Part shown: positions 52,872 through 61,375 of the stretch, piece after piece
How positions within the stretch are numbered: position 1 is the stretch's first letter
Layout of the letters: each line of letters begins with the position of its first letter
DNA from: an uncultured Clostridia bacterium
GTDB lineage: Bacteria; Bacillota; Clostridia; Christensenellales; Borkfalkiaceae
Direction: 5' to 3'
Assembly (NCBI GenBank): GCA_944354125.1
Contig: CALVPT010000006.1
Coordinates: forward strand, 39,910-103,909
Length of the DNA: 64,000 bases
The notes under the pieces: generated by a model
The model's database searches: none
Told to the model about the DNA's origin: nothing
What the model saw: only the letters and a program-made list of their open reading frames with translations
Position numbers and translations under genes: made by a program

Positions 52872-53367
52872 TGTCAAAGAAATCCAAGAAAATACAAAAA
52901 AGCGGAATTCGTTTGCACGAACTCCGTTTTTGATTTATACCGAATATAAGCCTTTCAATTCTATATAGATTTTTATTGTGTCCATTTAAGTGCTTGAATC
53001 CCTCCAAAAGGCTTTCGAGTATTATTCCCTCGGGCGTGTCAGGTATATTCTCCATTGCCGACACCAACTTTACGCCGTTGTCCTTCAATGTCTTCTTGTG
53101 TATTGTCGACTCGAATTTATTGCGGCTGAACCTGTCCAATTTATAGACTATGACCACCTCCCACTGCCGCTTTGCGCTGTCCCTTATCATGCGCTGAAAG
53201 TCGGGACGATTGTCGTTAGTTCCCGTCATAGCCCTGTCTATATAAGTGTCTACCACCAACAGACCGTGCTCGTCGGCGTATTTGCGGCACTCCCTGAGCT
53301 GTCCTTCTATCGACTGCTCGCTCTGAGCATCGCTTGAATATCTTGCATATATAACTGCTGTTTTCAT
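52852..53367 (-). pseudogene. Truncated serine recombinase (resolvase domain only)
   Basis: A 171-codon frame. Residues 1-126 are a serine-recombinase catalytic domain: AVIYARYSSDAQSEQSIEGQ (nucleophile Ser in YARYSS), AMTGTNDNRPDFQRMI, VIVYKLDRFSRNKFES and TPEGIILESLLEG. The family then continues EYYSxELAxKI into the large DNA-binding part; here the sequence departs after LLEG into unrelated residues. Large recombinases need about 450-550 aa, so this one is very likely inactive. AAGGAGG precedes the ATG. It was once the integrase of the element. Confidence 0.82.
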
Positions 53368-53393
53368 TCTTAAATTCCTCCTTAAATTTTTTA

Positions 53394-54016
53394 TTATAAT
53401 GCTTGTATGTATTTTTTGTAACGTCTCTGAATGGTGTCTATCACCGAGCCGATTGCTCCTACGCTTCTGTCAAGCAGGCGGCCAATCTCGCCCATGCTAA
53501 GCCCTGCCATACGGTGAGTGAGTACTTTGCGCTGGTAGTCGTCGAGCTGCATTTTATCCATCATCTGCTCTACGACTTCGTGTCGTTGTCGTCAGCTTCA
53601 TGGGTTTGCTGTGCTTCTAAATCGTAAGCTTTTTCAAGGTCAATATGCCTCGTAGTTATGCGGTATCTGCTACATATCATGCGGTCAATCAGTTTATAAC
53701 AGTGGTATTTAATTGTGATAATTCTGCCTTTCTTTGTTATCTCGTAAGTATCTTCCAAGTATTTCCCGAAGTGCTCGCAGAGAAAGAGTGCAACTGTCTG
53801 AACTATGTCGTAGTTGTCCGACATTATGTAATCGGGGTTATCCTTGTTAAAGATGTCCTTGCATACTCCGAAGTGTGCCTTTGCAATGTACCTGCCGGAA
53901 AAGCGAATTAAGTACTTAGTCTCCTTGCATACGAGAAGCTCCGCCATATCCAGAACGTTATCACTGGAGATGACCTCGGTCAGTATGTCGAAACTTCTTT
54001 TAATTGTCTTTTTCAT
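53394..54016 (-). pseudogene. Sigma-factor-like gene, frameshifted
   Basis: From ATG 54016 (GGAGG upstream) the frame encodes KKTIKRSFDILTEVISSDNV, LICKET-type and DNYDIVQTVALFLCEHFGKY segments and RMICSRYRITTRHIDLEKAY, a pattern I associate with sigma-70-like proteins of Clostridial integrative elements. It stops at TAG near 53570. In another frame the sequence continues HEVVEQMMDKMQLDDYQRKV, then MAGLSMGEIGRLLDRSVGAI, a sigma region 4 helix-turn-helix, to TAA at 53394. One frameshift near 53580 would join the two; I saw no slippery heptamer, so decay is more likely than programmed shifting. Confidence 0.65.
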
Positions 54017-54238
54017 AGGTTATTTACCTCCGTCTTAAGTTATTTCGTCTTTCGACGGGGTAAAAAGGGCATAGGCGATTTATCTATGGCTTAACTTTTC
54101 AAATATTTCCGTCCTCTGTCAACAGAGAGAGGAAATTTCCTTAAAGTACTATGCTGTTGTCCTTATGAAATTTACGAACGACATTGACTGGGGTAAACGG
54201 ATATGCCAAAATATCCCCTCGAAAGAGAAAAGGGACTA

Positions 54239-54965
54239 TCAGTTCGACTTTGGCATTTTCTCTATTACCTCGTAACTCACTTTACCCATAATCTCACCCT
54301 CGCTTATGCAGGTAAAATCGTCCGCCAGTATGTACTTGAAACCGTGTTCCTCATCACCCATTTTGCAAAGGATATCTTCGTCTAAAATATCCGACACGAA
54401 ATAGGTCTTCATGCCCCTTGAATAGATTATCTTCTCATCGTTCTTGGCGATGTATTTGAGCATATACTTTATACTGTCCGCGACCTGCTGCTTATTTGTG
54501 ATTGCGGAAAAGTCGCTCCTTCCGAACCGCTCGTTGAAATAGCTGCTTTGAATGCTCTTTTCTCGTCTATGCCGCTTGGTGCTGTAATCTTCGTGTTCTT
54601 CCAGCATACCCGGCATTGCGTTTTCTGGAATATAGGTGAGTGCGTGGAAATGCACTCTTTCGCCGAGTTCGCCTCTTTCCCATGCGCCTATATATCTCCA
54701 ACCTCGCCTTGAAGAGAGATGATACAGTGTATTCATAAGGCTTGCCCTGAAAGTTTAAGAGCGCACACTCCTGCAATACCTTCGCCTTTCTGGTTGAACG
54801 CTTGCCTTTTACCTTATTGAACTGCTCCTCTACAATTTCAACCTTTTTCTTTTCCTCGCTCGATAGCGGTATGCTGCCGTTTCGCTTTTTATATCGCCTT
54901 TCGGTATGAGGTATGGCTATCCAGTGACCGCCGTCATAATAAATCTTTGCTCCAAGAAGGTTCAT
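54239..54965 (-). pseudogene. Rolling-circle Rep-like gene, broken
   Basis: Two overlapping frames look like pieces of one replication initiator. Residues from 54965 read MNLLGAKIYYDGGHWIAIPH and a Lys/Glu-rich helix; another frame, picking up near 54736, reads MNTLYHLSSRRGWRYIGAWE, ERVHFHALTYIP (HFH metal motif) and a helical C-terminus to 54239. The expected FVTFTY-type motif between them is missing, so an internal deletion and a frameshift have occurred. It ends near a weak stem (TCCCT/AGGGGA then TATTTT) that may be a terminator. Confidence 0.6.
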
Positions 54966-55102
54966 TTCTCTTCACCTCCTTGAATGTCCGAAAGTATGTA
55001 CTCCAAAAGTGCCGCATAAAAAGATTGCGGCAGACCCTTTATGTCTGGCTCTCCTATAAAGCTCACTTCCCTGTCCGTTAACGTTGTCTTGTTTTTCTGC
55101 AA
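54962..55102 (-). CDS. Small element-associated ORF, unknown
   Basis: A 46-aa product reading QKNKTTLTDREVSFIGEPDI then KGLPQSFYAALLEYILSDIQ. It overlaps the start of the Rep-like gene by 4 nt, as in an operon. The TTG at 55102 was preferred because AGGGGGACAGAA lies directly before it; the longer frame from ATG 55171 starts with an unlikely hydrophobic run. Likely part of the integrative element; function unknown. Confidence 0.45.
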   Translation of the reverse strand: MQKNKTTLTDREVSFIGEPDIKGLPQSFYAALLEYILSDIQGGEEK

Positions 55103-55513
55103 ATTTCTGTCCCCCTGAGAAAAAATTTGCACGAAAAAAGGGCATAGCACAAAAAAGAGAAACTGTTTCATTTCACTTAATTTGTACTAAGCCCGTCAGG
55201 ACTGCAACTTCTTCCAATTACTCCGCTTGGACAACGGGGCGGCCTTTTTTATTCGGCACAATCACTACAAAACTCGTCGACTATATATCCTCGCCGTACT
55301 ACTTATCTTACTTTTCTTTTACTTAACTTTTTTCTCCTATTAAATTGTGAATACACCTTTTGCGTGCTTGCCCATATTGTACAACCTGTTGACATAATTG
55401 TCAAACATATGTTCACATATTTTTAAGAAAAATTTCCACTTATGCACAATGATAGGCTAAGAACAACAGCGGCGAAGCATACAAATGCAGATAATGACCA
55501 TCCGCCGCAGAGC

Positions 55514-55555
55514 AAAAAAGGCGATCCGCAAGCGGTTTAGCGCGGGCGCCTTTTT
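55514..55555. terminator. Bidirectional terminator-like hairpin
   Basis: AAAAAAGGCG pairs with CGCCTTTTT, enclosing a smaller CCGC/GCGG hairpin. Both strands therefore end in a U-run. No gene lies immediately upstream on the plus strand; on the minus strand nothing is recognisable either. Confidence 0.5.
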
Positions 55556-55683
55556 CTGCGACGTACTTTTGTCGCTAGGATTTTTCAAATTGTTTTCTGG
55601 TTGGCGGGTTATTTTTGGAGTTGTTCAAACGATTTGAGCTGCCCCCTCCATCGATTTTTCCGTTCGTTCATTAAATTAAAATA

Positions 55684-55749
55684 TAGGCGTGAGCTTGTCT
55701 GCGGCGGCGCGCAGCGCCGCCGCACTCGTCTATGACAAGCTCACGCCTA
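55684..55749. repeat. Nested perfect palindrome
   Basis: An outer 16-bp inverted repeat TAGGCGTGAGCTTGTC/GACAAGCTCACGCCTA encloses an inner 9-bp stem GCGGCGGCG/CGCCGCCGC. No U-tract. It does not share sequence with the five-hairpin element. It could be a recombination site, a MITE core or an end of the decayed element. Confidence 0.7.
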
Positions 55750-56191
55750 ACTGCCAATGGAAGCTTAACTTTATAAATTACCATAAATTTAAAAGGATTC
55801 CACAACTTTTAAGATCTATATGTCCTCTAAGCTGAATATTGATAATATCCTAGGTAAGCATCGTAAAGGAACATATCAAACTGCTTGAACGACACAAAGT
55901 ATTCTTTGAACTTATTTGGGGGCAAATAAATCATAGTAATTCTATTCCATAACTTACTTTATTTACCACAACTAAGCATTCATCTAATTTTGATACCTCA
56001 TCGTCACACTTGTCAAACAAATAATAAAGCTGCTAAACCAAAATTTTTTACCAATTAACCCTACGTATAACCCTGTCACCATATTTCAAATAGTTGCTTA
56101 AGATATAATTTTACGGAATTACATCTTACCATAAATACCGTTGTATGGCATTTCAAGCTCTATTCCCTCCATTTTGAAAAGACTTAAAATT

Positions 56192-56231
56192 AAAGAACGG
56201 CGCAGGGAATAACATACCCGAGCCGTTCTTT
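56192..56231 (-). terminator. Terminator of the glycosidase operon
   Basis: AAAGAACGGC/GCCGTTCTTT with a 20-nt loop; the minus strand continues AATTTTAAG. It lies about 120 nt past the stop of the GH3 gene at 56352. Confidence 0.6.
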
Positions 56232-56351
56232 TGGAGGGAAATTTAATGAATATGAAGAAATATCTAATGAATTCTAATAAAATAGCGATATATAATTACA
56301 TTACTTCATATTTTGTAGACAATATTTCTGTTGTAAACATAATATAATTTG

Positions 56352-59300
56352 TTAGTTTTCTTCTTCCTTGACCTTCTTATATTTTCTTCTGATGTCGAAG
56401 AAGCCCCATACCGCCGCACCTACGACAAGTGCTACGTTGACGCAGATGAGTGCAACCTTCCACTTGGCCATGGTGGTTACCCATACGACGCCTTCGCCCA
56501 TTCCGTTCATAGCATTGGAGTTGGCAACCGTATAGAGTATATTCTTTGAAGCAAGTCGGAGCGCTGCAAGCTGAACTTCATCAGTCTTGCCGGCAACGCC
56601 CGCCACGCTTGCAGAAGGCTTGTAGTCTTGCGAAAGATTGAGGTCGCCGCCTGCTCTGATCATTTGGTCGGGATGCATGTAAGGTATGCTGAGGTTATAG
56701 TCGGTAATGACCATGCCTGTAAACCCCCACTCTTGTCTTAGTACTTGAGTAAGTAACTCATAGCTACCGCCTGCCCACGTTGTTCCTATACGATTAAAAG
56801 ATGACATTATGCCGTGAGAATTGCCCTCTTCAACTATTATCTGGAACGGTTTGAGGTAAATTTCTCTAAACGTCTGCTCATCAGCCCAAGTTATTAATCC
56901 CAACGCATCTCGGTTAGTTTCTTGATCGTTGAGTGCAAAATGCTTGACTAAGGTATAAACACCCTTGGACTGTGCGCCTAACACGACATTAGCCCCCATC
57001 ATGCCAGAGAGATAAGGATCCTCACTATAATACTCCCAGTTTCTTCCGGAGAAAGGCGAACGGTGAATGTTTACTGCAGGAGCATACCAACCACTATATG
57101 ACCTACCATCTCCGTTAGTGTACCCTACAATACTTTCAAGTCCGGTCATAACGCCCATATCATTTGCAAGGTCGGCATTCCAGGTTGCGCCTATTACGCA
57201 TTCGCTGCAATAGAAGCAAGTATCGTGTACCGAAGGGTCGCCCATAAAGTTAGTATAACCTGCAGGACCGTCGGGGTCTATAGTCCTTGGCTTACCTATT
57301 TCTTCAATGGACTCAGTATGGAAGTTGCCCTGACCTATCAGCGAAAGCATTGTATCTATCGAAAGCGAATTTACAAGTTCGTCCCACATAGGGTCATCAT
57401 AATCCTTTCCGATGAGTTCATAGAGCTGATAGTTCTTTCCTTCTATATCCGTATCTATAGCATTTTGGATATACTCTACATAGTTTCCTCCATTATCGTC
57501 ATAAGTATATGTGAGTGCGTTGTTTACGTCAGGATCTATTATGCGGTCCTCGGCTGTCGGTATAGAAGGAAATGTCGTATCAAATGCAGCACGAGACATG
57601 GTTTTGCCTTCCATATAATCGCTCATATACTGAAACTTATTGTCATTGTCAGAGGATGCGTCTTCCATGGTGGAATAGTTGACGGTATCCATAAGCGTAT
57701 ATTCAAGCTTGATAGAATTTTCGTCTGCCCAACAACTGTGCGCATCTGTGCCGACGTAAATCGTATAAAGGCCGGCATCCAACTCATAACCCTTATGACC
57801 ATTGCCATTTGCATCATTGTAGTCATAGGATGCCATATCCTCGATGTTTATGGTTATGGTATAATCCCTATCCTCGCCCGGTTGCAACAAATCTGTCTTT
57901 TTCATACCGCCGAGTACTACATGTGCCTTTTCGATGCCATTCTCAAAATACGGCGCCGAATAATAGAGCTCTATCACGTCTTTACCTGCAACTTCGCCGT
58001 CGTTCTTGACATTAACTGTTACGGAAATCTTATTATTGTTGGCCTTATCTATAGTAGGACTTGCAGTACTATCCTTCAGTGTCCAGATAAAATTCGTATA
58101 CGACAGTCCATAGCCGAAGGGGTATACAACATGTTCATCGTACCATCCTTCATCATCGCCGAATTTATATGCTTCCTGGTACGAATACGTTTCGTAATAT
58201 CTATATCCGAGATAAATACCCTCTTCATATTCTATATAGTGATACCCGGTATTTGCGCCTCCTGCAGTATAGACATTTCCGTCAGCAGAAAGATTATCGC
58301 CAAAATTCTGCCACGTAGGATCAAGAGAAAAATCCCTTGCATATGTATCCACCAGATGTCCTGAAGGATTGGTCTCGCCATTCAGCACTTTACCTACTGC
58401 ATTTGCCCCACTACCGCCAAGCGTACCTATCCACAATATTGAATCAATGCCTTGATTATCCTCAAGCCACCCAAGTTCCATAGGCGCGGCACAGTTTATG
58501 AGCACGACCACCTTATCAAACTTATTACTGTCAACAACAGAGTTTACAAGTGCTTGTTCATTCGCGTCAAGCTCAAGGTAATGCTGCCCGCCATCCTGAG
58601 AACCTTCGACCGAGTTACCGTCATAGTCCTCTACTTGCAGACGAGGAAGATCCCATCCTTCGCCGCCAATACGAGATAATACTATGACGGCGGCATCGCT
58701 ATATTCGTTATAACTATTCTTTATTTCGTCCGTGTACAGTTCCTGAGGGGTTTCCCCTATTTCCAAACCAGTAACTTTTGCACCTATTGCAGGAGAAGCA
58801 GATCTGCCGCTACCGGAAGCTCTCCCCTCATAAAACTCAGTAAGTGTAGGATTAAGTTGAAATCCAGCATTGCGCAACCCGTCATACAGAGATATTGAGC
58901 CTGCGGAATTGCCTCCTCCGGAGCCAGACCCGCCAAGAACAATGTTTGCAGAGTTTTTACCGAACACGCTTATCTTTGCGTTTTCTTTACTGACCGGCAA
59001 CCCGTTTTCATTGTTCTTGAGTAAAACTACGCCTTCCCCCACTATTTCTTCATTTAGTCTCAGAGCCTCAGCGTGTACTGCCGTCTTGTCCGCCCTGTTG
59101 GAAATTACTCCCTCACTGAGCTTAAATCCTTCCGAAGGAACATATTGTTTAAAACCTTCAACAGTCTTAGTATAGTATGTATACTGATTGGGATCGCCGG
59201 CCGTATTGCGCCTGCCTTCACCTCCGAGCACAGTGTCTATAGTTCCCGATAAGAAATCATTTTGCGTCGCCACCATAGTTGCGGAGAAAAACAAGGCAAT

Positions 59301-59372
59301 GACTACTACGGACACTATTAACCAAACTTTGCAATATTTCCAAACAAATTTAATTGCATTTTTAAATTTCAT
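56352..59372 (-). CDS. GH3 glycosidase, permuted domains, two membrane helices
   Basis: A 1006-aa family-3 glycoside hydrolase with swapped order. Residues 16-35 are a transmembrane helix; the alpha/beta sandwich normally at the C-terminus comes first (about 95-420: EGVVLLKNNENGLPV, KISVFGKNSANIVLGGSGSG, NPSGHLVDTYARDFS); then a Fn3-like domain (about 420-560); then the barrel (about 640-935) with the nucleophile in GFTGMVITDYN (Asp891) and the binding segments FSGRNWEYYSEDPYL and KHFALNDQETNRD. A second helix near the C-terminus (about 960-985) and a Lys-rich end follow. The family removes terminal beta-linked sugars. It starts 12 nt after the lipoprotein gene. Confidence 0.9.
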   Translation of the reverse strand: MKFKNAIKFVWKYCKVWLIVSVVVIALFFSATMVATQNDFLSGTIDTVLGGEGRRNTAGDPNQYTYYTKTVEGFKQYVPSEGFKLSEGVISNRADKTAVHAEALRLNEEIVGEGVVLLKNNENGLPVSKENAKISVFGKNSANIVLGGSGSGGGNSAGSISLYDGLRNAGFQLNPTLTEFYEGRASGSGRSASPAIGAKVTGLEIGETPQELYTDEIKNSYNEYSDAAVIVLSRIGGEGWDLPRLQVEDYDGNSVEGSQDGGQHYLELDANEQALVNSVVDSNKFDKVVVLINCAAPMELGWLEDNQGIDSILWIGTLGGSGANAVGKVLNGETNPSGHLVDTYARDFSLDPTWQNFGDNLSADGNVYTAGGANTGYHYIEYEEGIYLGYRYYETYSYQEAYKFGDDEGWYDEHVVYPFGYGLSYTNFIWTLKDSTASPTIDKANNNKISVTVNVKNDGEVAGKDVIELYYSAPYFENGIEKAHVVLGGMKKTDLLQPGEDRDYTITINIEDMASYDYNDANGNGHKGYELDAGLYTIYVGTDAHSCWADENSIKLEYTLMDTVNYSTMEDASSDNDNKFQYMSDYMEGKTMSRAAFDTTFPSIPTAEDRIIDPDVNNALTYTYDDNGGNYVEYIQNAIDTDIEGKNYQLYELIGKDYDDPMWDELVNSLSIDTMLSLIGQGNFHTESIEEIGKPRTIDPDGPAGYTNFMGDPSVHDTCFYCSECVIGATWNADLANDMGVMTGLESIVGYTNGDGRSYSGWYAPAVNIHRSPFSGRNWEYYSEDPYLSGMMGANVVLGAQSKGVYTLVKHFALNDQETNRDALGLITWADEQTFREIYLKPFQIIVEEGNSHGIMSSFNRIGTTWAGGSYELLTQVLRQEWGFTGMVITDYNLSIPYMHPDQMIRAGGDLNLSQDYKPSASVAGVAGKTDEVQLAALRLASKNILYTVANSNAMNGMGEGVVWVTTMAKWKVALICVNVALVVGAAVWGFFDIRRKYKKVKEEEN

Positions 59373-59384
59373 ATTAGTCTCCCG

Positions 59385-61223
59385 TTAATCCAAATTATAC
59401 GTCAACGGTATCCACTTTACTGTACCTGTTGTATCAAGTCTTATATAGTCAAGACCAGGCCCTCCGGGTATACCGTCGCCACGCAGGTCATTGTCAAGGA
59501 CAGCTATCTGTATAACATTCCATCCCTGTGCAAGATTGACAGAACCGCACCTGATTTCGCTGAAGCCTGCATATGTCTGATTGCCGCCACTCACACTCTG
59601 TCCGCTATACGATACCGTTGTCCTTGCGCCTGAAGTATCACGACCGACATAGGTATAAATACCGAGATTATCAGGTTCGAACGTAACGGTACCAAGTTCG
59701 CTACCGAGACTGAGATAGAGAGGCACATTGTCAAGTGCCTCCTCGGCATAGACAACGAATTCTATAGTTATAGTGCTGTTATGCAGATAACTTAAGAATG
59801 CTCCGCCGTGCGCATTTTCATTTGTCTTATCTATAAGACCCGTACCGGTAGGTGAAGCAGAATAACCCGTCCCTTGCTTGCCCATAAGATTTGTTAATTC
59901 TGCCTCAAAAATATTACTTTCAGCAGTCTGTAGAGGTTCGTTAATCGTCAGATAGACGGTCACCGTCACCGGCGTAAAGCCTTCCTTGCTTGCGGTTACC
60001 CTGAAGTTCATTGAAGCCGTAACATCTGTAGGCACTCCGGTGATATGGCCATCCTGAGTAACAGTTAGCCCGTAATTATTGAGTAAGACAGCCGCATCCT
60101 CAGCAGTCATAGAATATACAATGCCTTCATCTCCTTCGGAAGTGGTCGCGGTAGAAATATCGACATCGGCGGCTTCCCCTCTGGTTATCGGTCCGATTGT
60201 AGGAAGTTCATATATCACCTGAGGCGACATAACGTTGAGAGTGAATGTTCCTGTGACATCTTCACAATCCATTGCTCTTGCAACTACGTCAAATTTGTAT
60301 TCTCCTATAACATCCGTCTTTCCTATGAGTGCACCGTTAGGGTATAATACAAGTCCTTCAGGAAGGTTACTGCCATCTGCCAGAGTGTAAGTTATAGGAT
60401 TATTATTGAGTGTATACCCTGTGGCAATACCGCCCTGATTTACATAGCTGCCGCCTACATAATAATCCTTGAGACTGATCGGCTCCTCTCCGCCAAACCT
60501 TACTATTTTACCCGGCGTTCCCGGCGCAGCAGAATGGTCGATAACGACGTCTATTACAAATTCTGCCGTAGTATCAGAATATCCCCTTGCAGAAGCGGTA
60601 ACAGTAAACGGTTCACCTCGTCCAACAATTTCAGGTATACCCGTGATGGTTCCGTCGTCGCTCAGCTCAAGCCCTGCCGGCAGTTCGCCATCTTCTAAAT
60701 CATAGTCTGCATCTACCGACTCCCCGATAACCGCAACGGAAGTTGCATACTCTGTGCCCACGCGCGCATCGGCTAGCTGACTGCCTGCGTATGTAAGGTG
60801 AGGGTTTACAACGCTTATGGTAATTTCTGCAGTTACTTCCTCGCATTTTTCAGCAGAGGCAATTATGTCAACTTTAAATCTCTTTATTGCATTGTAACTC
60901 CCCTGAATTGTACCGTCGGAAGCTATTGTCAGCTTGCCGTCAAATGCGTTAGATAACCTTTCCACGTCGTCATCCGCCACTGTATATGTTACATCTGCAC
61001 CGTTTGATGCCGTTGCAATGTCTACGGTACCCGAGTTTTCCATGTCAATAATGCTTTCACATACCGCATCGTCAAAAGTTATGGTTCCGTCCTGCAATTC
61101 CGTCACCGGTGGTTTTTCTTCAACCGGGTTATCGACAGGCGGCGTATTGTTGCCGCACGCTGTAAAGCAGGACATTAGCATCGTCGCCAATCCGATACAT
61201 GCGGTCAGAATTCTTTTCTTCAT
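59385..61223 (-). CDS. Lipoprotein with Ig-like (He_PIG) domains and CBM-like C-terminus
   Basis: A 612-aa protein with signal peptide and lipobox FTAC (Cys23). Four or five Ig-like putative-binding modules follow, with the He_PIG refrain LPAGLELSDDGTITGIP and its variants LPEGLVLYPNGALIG and LTVTQDGHITGVP (about 40-450). The last 150 residues (SNIFEAELTNLMG, IEFVVYAEEALDNVPLYLSL, GGPGLDYIRLDTTG) look like a CBM6/CBM35-type jelly roll that binds sugars. Sandwiched between two GH3 genes, it is probably a glycan-binding partner, but no sugar can be named. A GGAGGTAAAG site precedes the ATG. Confidence 0.8.
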   Translation of the reverse strand: MKKRILTACIGLATMLMSCFTACGNNTPPVDNPVEEKPPVTELQDGTITFDDAVCESIIDMENSGTVDIATASNGADVTYTVADDDVERLSNAFDGKLTIASDGTIQGSYNAIKRFKVDIIASAEKCEEVTAEITISVVNPHLTYAGSQLADARVGTEYATSVAVIGESVDADYDLEDGELPAGLELSDDGTITGIPEIVGRGEPFTVTASARGYSDTTAEFVIDVVIDHSAAPGTPGKIVRFGGEEPISLKDYYVGGSYVNQGGIATGYTLNNNPITYTLADGSNLPEGLVLYPNGALIGKTDVIGEYKFDVVARAMDCEDVTGTFTLNVMSPQVIYELPTIGPITRGEAADVDISTATTSEGDEGIVYSMTAEDAAVLLNNYGLTVTQDGHITGVPTDVTASMNFRVTASKEGFTPVTVTVYLTINEPLQTAESNIFEAELTNLMGKQGTGYSASPTGTGLIDKTNENAHGGAFLSYLHNSTITIEFVVYAEEALDNVPLYLSLGSELGTVTFEPDNLGIYTYVGRDTSGARTTVSYSGQSVSGGNQTYAGFSEIRCGSVNLAQGWNVIQIAVLDNDLRGDGIPGGPGLDYIRLDTTGTVKWIPLTYNLD

Positions 61224-61269
61224 CTTTACCTCCGAATTTTCTCTTGCCGTTTTAATTCATAAGAATAGC

Positions 61270-61300
61270 AAAACCACCCCCGCCGAAGCGGGGAGGTTTT
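61270..61300. terminator. Hairpin between GH3 gene and lipoprotein gene
   Basis: AAAACCACCCCCGC pairs with GCGGGGAGGTTTT around a TTCG-type loop. On the minus strand, the operon direction, it is followed by a T-rich but imperfect tract (TTTTGCTATTCTT), so it could be a partial terminator that tunes expression of the downstream genes. Confidence 0.6.
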
Positions 61301-61375
61301 GATTTTTGATCATAGTACAGTAAATATCGATTATATAACTTAATCCTGTTACTGCTACTTAATGTAATCTCTTAA

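Larger units (their letters stand above)
55103..56191. other. Hairpin-rich region without genes
   Basis: More than 1 kb with no convincing reading frame. It holds a bidirectional terminator-like structure (55514-55555), a nested palindrome (55684-55749) and an AT-rich tract (55780-56190) with many stops in every frame. It separates the decayed element from the glycosidase operon. Confidence 0.6.
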
